From Thermoanaerobacterium sp. PSU-2 (lineage in GTDB: Bacteria > Bacillota > Thermoanaerobacteria > Thermoanaerobacterales > Thermoanaerobacteraceae), in NCBI RefSeq assembly GCF_002102475.1, contig NZ_MSQD01000012.1, forward strand, positions 26,903-90,902: 64,000 bases of DNA. The letters are read 5' to 3'. Below, piece by piece: positions 30,120 through 41,406 of this stretch. The position numbers were made by a program, and so were the translations under genes. Position 1 is the first letter of the stretch. The number at the start of each line of letters is the position of its first letter. The notes beneath the pieces were generated by a model. It worked only from the letters and a program-made list of their open reading frames with translations, did not search any database and was not told the DNA's origin.

Positions 30120-30256
30120 TAAAATTCACCTCTTTAAAAATATATGTTGATTCATACTATGATGATACTGATAAAAAAAGTATTTTTTTGCTTAAAAAAT
30201 TAAAATTTTTTAATAAATGTAAACGATGATTTATTTAGAATTTACAAAAAATTAAG

Positions 30257-30285
30257 TTGACTTATTTTCAATATGCTGATAGAAT
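30257..30285 (+). promoter_or_regulatory. Promoter of the ilv-leu operon
   Basis: TTGACT and TAGAAT are spaced exactly 17 bases, about 40 bases upstream of the T-box leader. Confidence 0.7.
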
Positions 30286-30320
30286 AACTATTAATTTCAC
30301 CTTAAGATATTTCATCTCAA

Positions 30321-30566
30321 TAAAAGCGATGATGGAGAGGGGTATATGTATAAGCTAAAGAGAGCCGGTGGTTGCTGCAAACCGGTGCGAGTACATATAT
30401 TAGATCGCTCCGGAGTAGTTAAGTTGAAGTTTTAGTAGGCTTAACCGTAAGACCTGCGTTAAAGGTAAAGTATGATTACTTGCTGAGGCATTTGCCGTGA
30501 GGTAAATGCGAAATCAGGTGGTACCGCGAGATGATCCTCGCCCTGAATATGGGGCGGGGATTTTTT
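30321..30566 (+). ncRNA. T-box leader (isoleucine specifier) of the ilv-leu operon
   Basis: The T-box sequence AGGTGGTACCGCG is at 30516-30528. It is followed by a GC-rich terminator hairpin with a T run (30534-30566). Stem I has TATATGTA/TACATATA and a terminal GGTTGCTGCAAACC loop. By aligning the specifier loop with the Ser T-box at 45 kb, the specifier is AUC (30404-30406), closed by GGAG/CTCC, so uncharged tRNA-Ile should turn the operon on. The T-box call is firm and the codon assignment is moderately firm. Confidence 0.93.
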
Positions 30567-30588
30567 AATATGTGAAAGGGGTGATATT

Positions 30589-31095
30589 ATCATACACACA
30601 ATATCTGTCTTGGTAAACAATCATTCTGGTGTATTGTCGCGAGTTGTAGGTCTTTTCTCAAGAAGAGGCTACAACATTGAAAGTTTGGCTGTAGGCACCA
30701 CAGAACAAAACGATCAATCTCGCATTACCTTAACAGTCGATGGTGACGATTATGTGATAACACAAATAATAAGACAGCTTAGCAAACTGTATGATGTCAT
30801 TAAAGTACAAGATGTAGGTAAATTCCCTAATGTATCAAGGGAGCTTGTACTGGTGAAAGTCGAGATCAATTCCAGCACGAGAGATGACATCATGCATATC
30901 GTAGATACTTTTAGAGGCAAAGTCATTGATATTTCACTGGATTCTATCATCATTGAAATGACTGGAGACACTGAAAAAGTAGAGGCATTTATAAAACTCA
31001 TCAAACAGTTTCAAGTCAGAGAACTTACAAGAACAGGTCTTATAACTTTAGAAAGAGGAAATAGAATTTTAAAAGAATATGAGGAGGAATTGTAA
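30589..31095 (+). CDS. ilvN: Acetolactate synthase small (regulatory) subunit
   Basis: An ACT-domain protein that confers valine feedback on the IlvB catalytic subunit. The reading frame shows HTISVLVNNHSGVLSRV, the usual first beta strand and loop. No ATG, GTG or TTG precedes it in frame. The first ordinary start, TTG 30610, would remove the strand. AAAGGGGTGAT lies seven bases before ATC 30589, so I place the start there (ATT 30586 or ATA 30592 are alternatives), giving about 168 residues. It is the first gene of the operon, while its partner ilvB is the last. Confidence 0.88.
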   Translation: MIHTISVLVNNHSGVLSRVVGLFSRRGYNIESLAVGTTEQNDQSRITLTVDGDDYVITQIIRQLSKLYDVIKVQDVGKFPNVSRELVLVKVEINSSTRDDIMHIVDTFRGKVIDISLDSIIIEMTGDTEKVEAFIKLIKQFQVRELTRTGLITLERGNRILKEYEEEL

Positions 31096-32091
<996 letters not shown>

Positions 32092-32106
32092 AGAGGGGGC
32101 TTGTTT

Positions 32107-33300
32107 ATGGGGGATAGAAAAGTCATTGTTTTTGATACGACATTGAGAGATGGTGAGCAGACGCCAGGCGTCAATTTCGACAAGGAAACTAAATATAAGA
32201 TAGCAAATAAGCTTGTTTCACTTGGAGTTGACGTAATAGAAGCCGGCTTTCCTGCTGCATCAAACGGTGATTTTGAAGCTGTAAAGTATGTAGGGGAGAA
32301 TTTAGATGGCGTCACTGTCGCAGGATTGTCAAGATGTGTGAAAAGCGATATAGATAGAACCTATGAAGCATTAAAAAATGCGAAAAAGTCCAGGATACAT
32401 CTTTTTATTGCCACATCTGATATTCATTTAAAATACAAGTTAAAAATATCCAGAGATGAAGCTTTAAAAATGGCAGTTGACAGTGTGAAATATGCTTTAG
32501 GTAAATTTGATGAAATTCAATTTTCTGCTGAAGATGCATCAAGGACTGATTGGGATTTCTTGGTCAAAGTGTTTAACGAAGTCATTGATGCTGGAGCTAA
32601 GATAATAAATATACCTGATACGGTAGGATATGCCGTTCCAAAAGAATTTGGCAGATTGGTAGAGTACGTAAAAGATAACATTCACGACAGAGAAAATGTG
32701 ACGATAAGCGTCCACTGCCACAACGACCTTGGCATGGCTGTGGTAAACTCACTTTCAGCAGTTGAAAGCGGTGCGGATCAAGTGGAAGTTACTGTATGTG
32801 GAATAGGGGAAAGAGCTGGAAATGCTGCTTTAGAAGAAGTCATCATGGCCATAAATACAAGAAAGGATTATTTTAATGTAATCCATGGCATAAACACAAA
32901 GGAAATTTACAGCACATGCAAGCTGGTAAGTGAGATGGCAGGGATAGAACTTCAACCAAACAAAGCCATTGTTGGATTTAACGCTTTTAGGCATACTGCT
33001 GGAATCCATCAACACGGTGTCATAAACAATAAAGCTACCTACGAGATAATGAAGCCAGAAGATATAGGCATAACGACTGATCATATATCTATGGGCAAAT
33101 TATCCGGCAGAAATGCCTTTGAATTGAAGTTAAAAAACATGGGATTCAATCTTTCGCGAGATGAGATAAATATCGCTTTTAAGAGATTTAAAGACGTAGC
33201 TGACAATAAAAAAGTTGTAGATGATGAAGATATAAGAGAAATCGTAGAAGATGTAATTTTAAACAGTAAGAGTTTTAAGGAGGGAGAGCTTTGGGGTTAA
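32107..33300 (+). CDS. leuA: 2-isopropylmalate synthase, short form without regulatory domain
   Basis: A 397-residue TIM-barrel enzyme that condenses acetyl-CoA with 2-ketoisovalerate, the first committed step to leucine. [27 protein letters not shown] and [11 protein letters not shown] are intact, as is [10 protein letters not shown]. Typical LeuA is about 510 residues; the C-terminal leucine-binding dimer domain is absent and leuC begins ten bases before its stop, leaving no room for it. The start is ATG 32107 with GAGGGGG seven bases upstream. A related homocitrate or citramalate synthase is less likely given the leuCDB context. Confidence 0.92.
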   Translation: MGDRKVIVFDTTLRDGEQTPGVNFDKETKYKIANKLVSLGVDVIEAGFPAASNGDFEAVKYVGENLDGVTVAGLSRCVKSDIDRTYEALKNAKKSRIHLFIATSDIHLKYKLKISRDEALKMAVDSVKYALGKFDEIQFSAEDASRTDWDFLVKVFNEVIDAGAKIINIPDTVGYAVPKEFGRLVEYVKDNIHDRENVTISVHCHNDLGMAVVNSLSAVESGADQVEVTVCGIGERAGNAALEEVIMAINTRKDYFNVIHGINTKEIYSTCKLVSEMAGIELQPNKAIVGFNAFRHTAGIHQHGVINNKATYEIMKPEDIGITTDHISMGKLSGRNAFELKLKNMGFNLSRDEINIAFKRFKDVADNKKVVDDEDIREIVEDVILNSKSFKEGELWG

Positions 33301-34547
33301 CACTTACACAAAAAATTTTAGCTAATAAAGCCGGATATGAAGTTAAACCTGGAGATCTTATAGAGATAGACGTTGACATGGTGTTAGGCAATGATGTCAC
33401 ATCGCCTGTTGCCATAAAAGAGTTTTTAAAGATAGGTGTAAAGGAAGTATTCGACAAAGAGAAAATTGCATTAGTGCCTGACCATTTTGTCCCAAACAAA
33501 GACATAAAGTCTGCAGAACAAGTAAATATCGTAAGGAAATTTGCCAGAGAGTACGGCATCGTAAACTTCTTTGAAGTAGGGCAAATGGGGATAGAACATG
33601 CCCTTTTGCCGGAAAAAGGCTTAGTATTGCCAGGAGATGTGGTAATAGGTGCAGATTCTCATACATGCACGTACGGTGCAATAACGTGTTTCTCTACAGG
33701 AATAGGAAGCACTGATATGGCCTGTGCCATGGCTACAGGCAAGGCTTGGTTTAAGGTTCCCGAAGCCATAAAGTTTAATCTTAAAGGAAAGCTTAATAAG
33801 TGGGTAAGCGGAAAAGACGTCATACTGTACATCATCGGCATGATAGGTGTAGATGGCGCACTTTATAAGTCGATGGAATTTACTGGCGACATCTCGTCTT
33901 TGTCGATTGATGACAGGTTTACAATTGCAAATATGGCTATAGAAGCAGGGGCTAAAAATGGTATTTTCGATTACGACGAAATTACCGAAGCATATGTTTT
34001 GGGGAGAGCAAAGAGAAATTACAAAGTGTTTAAAGCTGATGATGATGCAGAATACGTAAAGACATACGATATAGACTTATCAACGATAAAGCCGCAAGTG
34101 GCATTTCCTCACTTGCCTGAAAACACAAAGTCCATAGATGATGTTGGAAATGTAAAGATAGATCAAGTTGTAATAGGTTCTTGTACAAATGGCCGTCTAC
34201 AAGATATGGAAGTGACGTATGAAATTTTAAAAGGCAAGAAGGTTCATCCAGATGTAAGGTTGATAATATTCCCAGCTACACAAGACATATACTTGGAATG
34301 TGTAAGAAGAGGCTATATAGAAGAATTCATAAAGGCAGGTGCTGCTGTATCTACGCCTACATGCGGCCCTTGTTTAGGCGGTCACATGGGGATACTTGCA
34401 AAAGGTGAAAGGGCAATATCCACTACAAACAGAAACTTTGTTGGCAGGATGGGTCACACAGAAAGCGAAGTGTACTTGGCAAGTCCTGCTGTAGCAGCGG
34501 CATCAGCCATAAAAGGCTATATAGCAAGTCCTGAGGAGGTGGCTTAA
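33291..34547 (+). CDS. leuC: 3-isopropylmalate dehydratase large subunit
   Basis: A 418-residue aconitase-family protein holding a [4Fe-4S] cluster, with cluster cysteines in [11 protein letters not shown] and [10 protein letters not shown], and DHFVPNKD. It isomerises isopropylmalate with LeuD. A TTG start at 33291 overlaps leuA by ten bases and has AGGAGGG upstream. This is the shorter archaeal/Thermotogal-type LeuC size. Confidence 0.95.
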   Translation: MGLTLTQKILANKAGYEVKPGDLIEIDVDMVLGNDVTSPVAIKEFLKIGVKEVFDKEKIALVPDHFVPNKDIKSAEQVNIVRKFAREYGIVNFFEVGQMGIEHALLPEKGLVLPGDVVIGADSHTCTYGAITCFSTGIGSTDMACAMATGKAWFKVPEAIKFNLKGKLNKWVSGKDVILYIIGMIGVDGALYKSMEFTGDISSLSIDDRFTIANMAIEAGAKNGIFDYDEITEAYVLGRAKRNYKVFKADDDAEYVKTYDIDLSTIKPQVAFPHLPENTKSIDDVGNVKIDQVVIGSCTNGRLQDMEVTYEILKGKKVHPDVRLIIFPATQDIYLECVRRGYIEEFIKAGAAVSTPTCGPCLGGHMGILAKGERAISTTNRNFVGRMGHTESEVYLASPAVAAASAIKGYIASPEEVA

Positions 34548-35033
34548 TTGGAAGGAAAGGCAATAAAGTACGGCGATAATGTGGATACGGATGTAATAAT
34601 ACCTGCAAGGTTTTTAAATACATCTGATCCAAAAGAACTTGCTGCCCATTGCATGGAAGATTTAGATAAGAGCTTTAAAGATAGAGTCAAACCGGGAGAT
34701 ATAATGGTTGCAGGAGACAATTTTGGCTGCGGTTCATCAAGAGAACATGCTCCTATAGCCATAAAGGAGTCTGGCATATCGTGTGTCATCGCAAAGTCGT
34801 TTGCCAGAATATTTTACAGAAATGCCATAAATATAGGATTGCCTATATTGGAATGTCCTGATGCGGCATCTTCGATAGAAGATGGTGACATTGTTTCAGT
34901 CGATTTTGAGACAGGTGTCATAAAAGACATAACAAAAGGCATCGAGTTTAAATCGCAGCCATTTCCTGAGTTTATAAAGAAGATAATCGAGTGTGGCGGC
35001 CTTGTAAACTACGTGAAGGAAAAGGTGGTATAG
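34548..35033 (+). CDS. leuD: 3-isopropylmalate dehydratase small subunit
   Basis: A 161-residue swivel-domain subunit with [24 protein letters not shown] and [12 protein letters not shown]. It completes the LeuCD enzyme. It starts at TTG directly after the leuC stop, with GAGGTGG upstream, and is followed by leuB without a gap. Confidence 0.95.
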   Translation: MEGKAIKYGDNVDTDVIIPARFLNTSDPKELAAHCMEDLDKSFKDRVKPGDIMVAGDNFGCGSSREHAPIAIKESGISCVIAKSFARIFYRNAINIGLPILECPDAASSIEDGDIVSVDFETGVIKDITKGIEFKSQPFPEFIKKIIECGGLVNYVKEKVV

Positions 35034-36101
35034 ATGTACAAGATAGCTGTATTACCAGGAGATGGAATAGGAAAAGAAGTAATGGAGGAAGCACTTAAAG
35101 TATTAGATGCTGTTTCAGAAAAATACAACATCCAATTTGAAGTAAAGAAGTATCTGTTTGGCGGCTGTGCCATTGATGAGTTTGGAACGCCGTACCCTAA
35201 GGAAACAGAAGAAGCGTGCCTTAAAAGCGATGCAGTTTTGTTAGGGGCTGTTGGTGGGCCTAAGTGGGATGATCTGGATGGCGATAAGAGGCCTGAGGCA
35301 GGTCTTTTATCGTTGAGAAAAAGCCTTGGCGTGTATGCCAATTTAAGGCCTGCCACTCTCTTTAATTCTTTAAGAAGTGCATCTCCTTTGAAAGACGAAA
35401 TTATAAAGGATGGGTTAGATGTACTTGTTGTAAGGGAATTGACAGGTGGCATATATTTTGGCGATAGAGGAACGGAAAAGATTGATTACGGGTATAAGGC
35501 ATATGATACAGAATCGTATACCACCATGGAAATAGAGAGGATTGCCCATATAGCGTTTAAAGCGGCGAGAAACCGCAAGAAAAAAGTCACATCGGTTGAT
35601 AAGGCCAATATTTTGGATTCATCAAGATTATGGAGAAAAGTCGTCAATGAAGTGAGTAAAGAATACCCAGATGTAGAATTAAACCATCAGTATGTTGACA
35701 ATTGCTCTATGCAGCTTATAAAAGATCCATCACAGTTTGACGTGATACTTACATCAAATATGTTTGGAGACATATTGTCTGATGAAGCATCACAGCTTAC
35801 TGGATCAATAGGAATGTTGCCATCAGCCAGCTTGAGAGGTGACAAAGTTGGGCTTTACGAACCTGTACACGGTTCGGCTCCTGATATTGCTGGCACGAAG
35901 AAAGCTAATCCTTTAGCTACAATACTATCTGTCGCAATGATGCTGGAGTATTCCTTTGACATGGTTGATGCTGCAAATGACATAAGAAAGGCGGTAAACG
36001 ACCTATTGGAGGATGGCTACAGGACTCCTGATTTAGGAAAAGGCACTATTTTAAACACCGAAGAGATGGGCGACATGGTTGTAAAGTATTTAAAGAGGTG
36101 A
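35034..36101 (+). CDS. leuB: 3-isopropylmalate dehydrogenase
   Basis: A 355-residue NAD-dependent oxidative decarboxylase, the third leucine-specific step. [14 protein letters not shown] is at the N-terminus. [24 protein letters not shown] and [12 protein letters not shown] hold the substrate, metal and NAD sites. It lies between leuD and ilvD in the operon. Confidence 0.96.
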   Translation: MYKIAVLPGDGIGKEVMEEALKVLDAVSEKYNIQFEVKKYLFGGCAIDEFGTPYPKETEEACLKSDAVLLGAVGGPKWDDLDGDKRPEAGLLSLRKSLGVYANLRPATLFNSLRSASPLKDEIIKDGLDVLVVRELTGGIYFGDRGTEKIDYGYKAYDTESYTTMEIERIAHIAFKAARNRKKKVTSVDKANILDSSRLWRKVVNEVSKEYPDVELNHQYVDNCSMQLIKDPSQFDVILTSNMFGDILSDEASQLTGSIGMLPSASLRGDKVGLYEPVHGSAPDIAGTKKANPLATILSVAMMLEYSFDMVDAANDIRKAVNDLLEDGYRTPDLGKGTILNTEEMGDMVVKYLKR

Positions 36102-36105
36102 TTTT

Positions 36106-37770
36106 ATGATAAGCGATAGCGTAAAAAAAGGAGTGGAAAAAGCGCCCCACAGGTCACTTTTGTACGCTTTAGGGCTTACAGATGATGAGATAAATAGGCC
36201 TTTAATAGGCATAGCTAATTCAAAAAACGACATAATTCCTGGACACATAAATCTTGACAAGATTGCAGAGGCAGTAAAAGCTGGTGTAAGGCTTGCTGGC
36301 GGCACTCCTTTAGAATTTTCCACAATAGGTGTCTGTGATGGAATAGCCATGAATCACAAAGGGATGAAGTATTCTCTTGCTTCAAGGGAATTGATAGCCG
36401 ACAGCGTTGAGACGATGGCTATGGCCCATGGCCTTGACGGACTTGTGCTTATACCAAACTGCGACAAGATAGTTCCAGGTATGCTTATGGCGGCCGCAAG
36501 GCTAAACATACCAGCTATCGTAATAAGCGGAGGCCCGATGCTGGCTGGAAGTTACGAAGGAGGAGCATGCGATTTAAGCTCCATGTTTGAGGCGGTAGGC
36601 GCATTGAAGGCAGGCAAGATAAGTGAGGACGAGTTAAAGGCGATGGAGATGTCTGCTTGTCCTACGTGTGGTTCATGTTCAGGAATGTTTACCGCAAATA
36701 CGATGAATTGCCTTACAGAAGGGCTTGGCATAGGACTTCCTGGTAACGGCACGATACCTGCTGTTTACTCAGAAAGGATAAGGCTTGCTAAAAAAGCAGG
36801 AATGAAGATAGTGGAGCTTGTAGAAAAGGATATTAAGGCAAGAGATATTTTGACAGAAGATGCCTTTATAAATGCCTTTTGCTTAGACATGGCTTTAGGA
36901 GGCTCTACAAATACAGTTCTTCACTTAAAGGCTATTGCACATGAGGCAGGAGTTGATATACCTCTCGAAAAGATAAATGAAATCAATGAGAAGGTTCCAA
37001 ACCTGTGCAAATTAAGCCCTGCAGGAAAGTATCATATAGAAGATCTCTACCATGCAGGTGGCATACAGGCAGTATTGAAAGAACTGTCAAAATTAGGAGT
37101 CTTAAATACAGATTGCATTACAGTCACATGCGATACAATCGGTGAAAATTTCAAAGATGCGCGGATAAAAAATCATGATGTAATACACTCAGTAGAAGAT
37201 CCCTACAGCAATACAGGTGGTTTGGCGATTTTGTATGGAAATATAGCGAAAGACGGTTCTGTAGTAAAGGCGTCTGCAGTAGCTAAAGAGATGCTTCGCC
37301 ATTCTGGTCCTGCAAGAGTCTTTGATTCAGAAGATGAAGCCATAAAAGCCATTTATGATGGCAAGATACAAAAAGGCGATGTCGTTGTAATAAGGTATGA
37401 AGGGCCAAAAGGCGGTCCTGGCATGAGGGAGATGTTAAGCCCTACATCAGCACTGGCAGGCATGGGACTTGACAAGGATGTAGCGCTTATTACAGATGGA
37501 AGATTTTCTGGCGCCACAAGAGGAGCTTGCATAGGCCATGTGTCGCCTGAAGCGATGGAAGGCGGAGAAATCGCTTTGATAAAAGATGGGGATATCATTG
37601 AAATAGACATACCGGGAAGAAAGCTTAATTTAAAGATAGACGATGAAGAAATGGAAGAAAGAAGAAAAAACTTTAGAAGGCCTGAGCCTCACATTAAGAC
37701 AGGTTACATGGCAAGGTACGCCAGATTAGTCACATCTGCAAATACTGGTGCGGTTTTAAAAAATGATTGA
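36106..37770 (+). CDS. ilvD: Dihydroxy-acid dehydratase
   Basis: A 554-residue iron-sulfur dehydratase making 2-keto acids for valine and isoleucine. Cluster-linked cysteines occur in [11 protein letters not shown] and [16 protein letters not shown], and [11 protein letters not shown] is present near the C-terminus. GAGGTG lies upstream of ATG 36106, four bases after leuB. Oxygen-sensitive clusters suit an anaerobe. Confidence 0.96.
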   Translation: MISDSVKKGVEKAPHRSLLYALGLTDDEINRPLIGIANSKNDIIPGHINLDKIAEAVKAGVRLAGGTPLEFSTIGVCDGIAMNHKGMKYSLASRELIADSVETMAMAHGLDGLVLIPNCDKIVPGMLMAAARLNIPAIVISGGPMLAGSYEGGACDLSSMFEAVGALKAGKISEDELKAMEMSACPTCGSCSGMFTANTMNCLTEGLGIGLPGNGTIPAVYSERIRLAKKAGMKIVELVEKDIKARDILTEDAFINAFCLDMALGGSTNTVLHLKAIAHEAGVDIPLEKINEINEKVPNLCKLSPAGKYHIEDLYHAGGIQAVLKELSKLGVLNTDCITVTCDTIGENFKDARIKNHDVIHSVEDPYSNTGGLAILYGNIAKDGSVVKASAVAKEMLRHSGPARVFDSEDEAIKAIYDGKIQKGDVVVIRYEGPKGGPGMREMLSPTSALAGMGLDKDVALITDGRFSGATRGACIGHVSPEAMEGGEIALIKDGDIIEIDIPGRKLNLKIDDEEMEERRKNFRRPEPHIKTGYMARYARLVTSANTGAVLKND

Positions 37771-37804
37771 CAAAGCTTAAATTCCATGAAAGGAGGCGCA
37801 TATC

Positions 37805-39460
37805 GTGATCATAAAAGGTTCGCAGGTTGTCATAGAAGTATTAAAAGAGCAAGGAGTAGAAGTCGTTTTTGGCATTCCTGGCGGTGCCGTCATACCTCTT
37901 TACGATGCTTTGTACGATTCTGACTTGCGGCATATCCTTGCAACGCATGAACAGATGGCTGCCCACATGGCAGATGGATACGCAAGAGTGACTGGAAAAG
38001 TTGGCGTGTGCTTTGCTACATCAGGACCTGGTGCTACCAATTTAGTCACAGGAATAGCCAATGCCTACATGGACTCTGTGCCAATAGTTGCTATAACAGG
38101 GCAAGTTGCTACAAGCCTTATAGGAAAGGACTCTTTTCAAGAAGTGGATATTGCAGGAATCACGATGCCTGTGACAAAGCACAATTTTATTGTGAAATCA
38201 CCTGATAAATTAGCGGACACTTTGAGAGAAGCCTTTTTTATAGCGAAAGATGGAAGACCAGGCCCTGTTCTTGTAGACATACCAAAGGACATTCAGACTG
38301 CAGATATAAACTTCGTCAAGCGAAAGGATTTTTATGTTGAAGTAAAGAAGCATCAAGTGTTAGAAGCAGATTTAGTAAAGGCAGCTGAGTTAATCTCATC
38401 AAGCAAAAGACCAGTTATTTTTGCCGGTGGTGGAGTAATATGGAGCGAAGCATCGAAGAATTTGTACGATTTTGCTAAAAAGCACATGATACCTGTAACT
38501 ACTTCGCTTATGGGCCTTGGATGCTTTCCAGAAGATGATGAGTTGTCATTAGGGCTTATTGGAATGCATGGAAGCAGATATGCCAATACGGCCGTTTATA
38601 AATCAGATTTGGTGATTGCAGTAGGGTCAAGGTTTAGCGACAGAGTCGCCGGTAAAGCAGGTGGTCTGGCGCCAAATGCAAAAGTCATTCACATCGATAT
38701 CGATCCTGCGGAAATCGGCAAAAATATCGATGTTGATGTGCCATTAGTAGGAGATATCAAAGAAGTCCTGTCTCTTTTAAATGGAATGATAAAAGAAAAA
38801 GACAATAGTGAATGGATTAATGAGCTTATATCGATAAAAGACAAAACGTCCTTTAAATATAAAGATGATGGGAAATTGAAGCCACAGTGGATAGTAGAAA
38901 GGGTTCAAGAGCTTGGAGGAGACAATCTTGTAGTAGCGACAGAAGTAGGGCAAAACCAGATGTGGACGGCTCAATACTATAAATTCAAAGAGCCAAGGAC
39001 ATTTGTCACATCCGGTGGATTAGGTACCATGGGCTTTGGACTTCCTGCATCAATAGGTGCACAAGTAGGGAGAGATGACAAAAGAGTGGTGAATATTGCA
39101 GGTGACGGCAGCATAAGGATGAATATTCATGCTCTTGAAACGATGTCGGTGTACAACATACCTGTTATAACGATAATCCTCAACAATCAGACACTTGGCA
39201 TGGTTAGACAATGGCAAAATCTCCTTTACGACAAAAGATTTTCTCAGACAGATTTAAACCCGAATCTCAATTTTTCAAAAGTCGCCGAAGCTTTTGGGGT
39301 AACCGGAAGAAGAATTTACACGAAAGAAGAATTTACAGATGCTTTTAGTGAAGCATTGTCAAACAACAAGCCTTATGTTTTAGAGTGTATCATAGACAAA
39401 GATGAGATGGTTCTGCCATTTATTCCTGCTGGAGGAACCATTGAAGAGATGATAGACTAG
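37805..39460 (+). CDS. ilvB: Acetolactate synthase large (catalytic) subunit
   Basis: A 551-residue thiamine-diphosphate enzyme. FGIPGGAVIPLYDAL and the catalytic glutamate in THEQMAAHMADGYAR are present. GDGSIRMNIHALET with NNQTLGMVRQWQ forms the ThDP/Mg site. It starts at GTG with AAAGGAGG upstream. It is the last gene of the operon, eight genes from the leader, whereas its regulatory partner ilvN is first. Confidence 0.96.
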   Translation: MIIKGSQVVIEVLKEQGVEVVFGIPGGAVIPLYDALYDSDLRHILATHEQMAAHMADGYARVTGKVGVCFATSGPGATNLVTGIANAYMDSVPIVAITGQVATSLIGKDSFQEVDIAGITMPVTKHNFIVKSPDKLADTLREAFFIAKDGRPGPVLVDIPKDIQTADINFVKRKDFYVEVKKHQVLEADLVKAAELISSSKRPVIFAGGGVIWSEASKNLYDFAKKHMIPVTTSLMGLGCFPEDDELSLGLIGMHGSRYANTAVYKSDLVIAVGSRFSDRVAGKAGGLAPNAKVIHIDIDPAEIGKNIDVDVPLVGDIKEVLSLLNGMIKEKDNSEWINELISIKDKTSFKYKDDGKLKPQWIVERVQELGGDNLVVATEVGQNQMWTAQYYKFKEPRTFVTSGGLGTMGFGLPASIGAQVGRDDKRVVNIAGDGSIRMNIHALETMSVYNIPVITIILNNQTLGMVRQWQNLLYDKRFSQTDLNPNLNFSKVAEAFGVTGRRIYTKEEFTDAFSEALSNNKPYVLECIIDKDEMVLPFIPAGGTIEEMID

Positions 39461-39509
39461 CATTTTTATAAAATTAATGTTATAATTATAGAAACTAAAT
39501 AAGATTAAA

Positions 39510-39670
39510 CCTTCAGGGATTGGTGAAATTCCATACCGGCGGTAAAGCCCGCGAGCCTTATGGCAGATCTGGTTAGATTCCAGAGCCGACAGTATAGTCT
39601 GGATGAAAGAAGGTGAAATGGCAATTGTCATTATGCCCTGAAGTATTACATGCTTCAGGGCTAATTTTTT
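39510..39670 (+). ncRNA. FMN riboswitch (RFN element) with terminator
   Basis: The aptamer runs from CCTTC (39510) to GAAGG (39613). It contains GGTGAAATTCCATACCGGCG, AGCCCGCGAGC and the conserved CCGACAGTATAGTCTGGATG elements. A terminator follows (GCCCTGAAG/CTTCAGGGC, 39635-39661, then a T run). FMN binding should stop transcription of the rib operon. A TATAAT at 39481 is the likely -10 box. Confidence 0.97.
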
Positions 39671-39680
39671 GAGGTGATTT

Positions 39681-40763
39681 ATGGAGAAATACATGAAAAG
39701 GGCATTAAAGCTTGCTAAACTTGATGTAGGACACACAAACCCAAATCCTTTAGTAGGAGCTGTAATTGTTAAAAATGGCAAAATTATAGGTGAAGGCTAT
39801 CATGAATACTATGGAGGACCACATGCGGAAATAAATGCATTAAAAAATGCTAAAGAAGATGTAAATGGAGCCACGCTTTATGTGACATTGGAACCGTGTT
39901 GCCATCATGGAAAAACACCACCTTGTGTCGATGCTGTCATAAAATCAGGCATAAAAAATGTTTTTATCGCTATGGAGGATCCAAATGAACTTGTAGCAGG
40001 AAAAGGAATTAAAAAGCTTGAAGAAGCTGGTTTAAATGTTTATACTGGATTGTTAAAAGATGAAGCAGAGAAATTGAATGAAGTATTTATAAAGTACATC
40101 ACAAGTAGAGAACCTTATGTAATATTAAAATCCGCCATGACAATTGATGGAAAGATATCGACTTTTACAGGCGATTCTAAGTGGATAACAAATGAAAAAT
40201 CAAGGGAGCATGTCCATAAAGTTAGAGGCAGCGTTATGGCAATAATGGTAGGTATTAATACAGTTATAAAAGATAATCCACATCTTACTGTTAGATTGCA
40301 AGGATATAAAAACCCTTTAAGAGTTATTGTGGATAGTCACGGCAGGATTCCATTAGATGCAAATGTCATCATTGATAAATCTGCTAAGACATTAATAGCT
40401 ACAACAGATATGATGCCACATGATAAGGTGAAAGCTTTGAATGATTTGGGTGTTGATGTTGTTACAATCGAAAAAAAAGATAATAAAGTCCATCTAAAGA
40501 AATTGATCTATACGTTAGGGGAAAGAGGGATAGATAGTATTCTCATAGAAGGTGGAGGAACTCTCAACTATTCTGCTTTAAAAGAAGGAATAGTAGACAA
40601 AGTTATGTTTTATATTGCTCCAAAAATAATAGGTGGAAGCAATTCATTAACGCCTGTGGAAGGTGATGGCATTGCTTTGATTAAAGATGCAATAATGATT
40701 GAAAAGATAGATATAAAAAAATTTGACGATGACATACTTATAGAAGGTTATATAAAAAAGTAG
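39681..40763 (+). CDS. ribD: Bifunctional diaminohydroxyphosphoribosylaminopyrimidine deaminase/reductase
   Basis: A 360-residue two-domain enzyme. The N-terminal deaminase has the zinc site HAEINAL and CCHHGKTPPC (about 50-85). The C-terminal reductase has ILKSAMTIDGKIS and ILIEGGGTLN. GAGGTG is upstream. It is the first gene after the FMN riboswitch. Confidence 0.96.
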   Translation: MEKYMKRALKLAKLDVGHTNPNPLVGAVIVKNGKIIGEGYHEYYGGPHAEINALKNAKEDVNGATLYVTLEPCCHHGKTPPCVDAVIKSGIKNVFIAMEDPNELVAGKGIKKLEEAGLNVYTGLLKDEAEKLNEVFIKYITSREPYVILKSAMTIDGKISTFTGDSKWITNEKSREHVHKVRGSVMAIMVGINTVIKDNPHLTVRLQGYKNPLRVIVDSHGRIPLDANVIIDKSAKTLIATTDMMPHDKVKALNDLGVDVVTIEKKDNKVHLKKLIYTLGERGIDSILIEGGGTLNYSALKEGIVDKVMFYIAPKIIGGSNSLTPVEGDGIALIKDAIMIEKIDIKKFDDDILIEGYIKK

Positions 40764-40771
40764 GTGTTAAG

Positions 40772-41392
40772 ATGTTTACAGGAATTATAGAAGAAGTTGG
40801 AAAGGTCAAAATGATTCAAAGAGGAAATATTACCAAAATAGCAGTAGAGTGCAAAAAAGTCTTAGATGGTGTAAGAATTGGAGATAGCATAGCTGTAAAT
40901 GGAGTATGCTTAACGGTTACAAATATAGGTAAAGATTTATTTACATCAGATATAATGTATGAAACACTTAAAACAAGCAATTTAGGAAGTTTAAAGATAG
41001 GAAGCATTGTCAATTTAGAAAGGGCATTAAGCATATCAGGCAGGCTAAATGGACACATTGTGACGGGACATGTGGATACCGTTGGTACAATAATTGATAA
41101 AAACAAAATAAACAGTACGACGACATTTAAAATTAAAATTGATGAAAGATATTCAAAATATGTGGCTGATAAAGGAAGTATTGCTGTGGATGGAATAAGT
41201 TTGACAGTGGTAGAATCATCAGCTTCATACTTTACAGTGTCAATTATACCCCATACAGAGAACAATACAACTTTAAATATAAAAAGAATCGGAGATACCG
41301 TAAATATTGAAGTTGACATACTTTCAAAGTATGCAGAAAGGCTTTTGACGAAGAAAAACGTTGATGAATTTTTAATAGAAAATTATTTATAA
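40772..41392 (+). CDS. ribE: Riboflavin synthase alpha subunit
   Basis: A 206-residue protein of two similar beta-barrels, each with a characteristic motif: MFTGIIEEVGKV and NGVCLTV in the first, NGHIVTGHVDTVG and DGISLTVV in the second. It dismutates two lumazines into riboflavin. It follows ribD by eight bases. Confidence 0.96.
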   Translation: MFTGIIEEVGKVKMIQRGNITKIAVECKKVLDGVRIGDSIAVNGVCLTVTNIGKDLFTSDIMYETLKTSNLGSLKIGSIVNLERALSISGRLNGHIVTGHVDTVGTIIDKNKINSTTTFKIKIDERYSKYVADKGSIAVDGISLTVVESSASYFTVSIIPHTENNTTLNIKRIGDTVNIEVDILSKYAERLLTKKNVDEFLIENYL

Positions 41393-41406
41393 GGAGATGT
41401 TCATAA

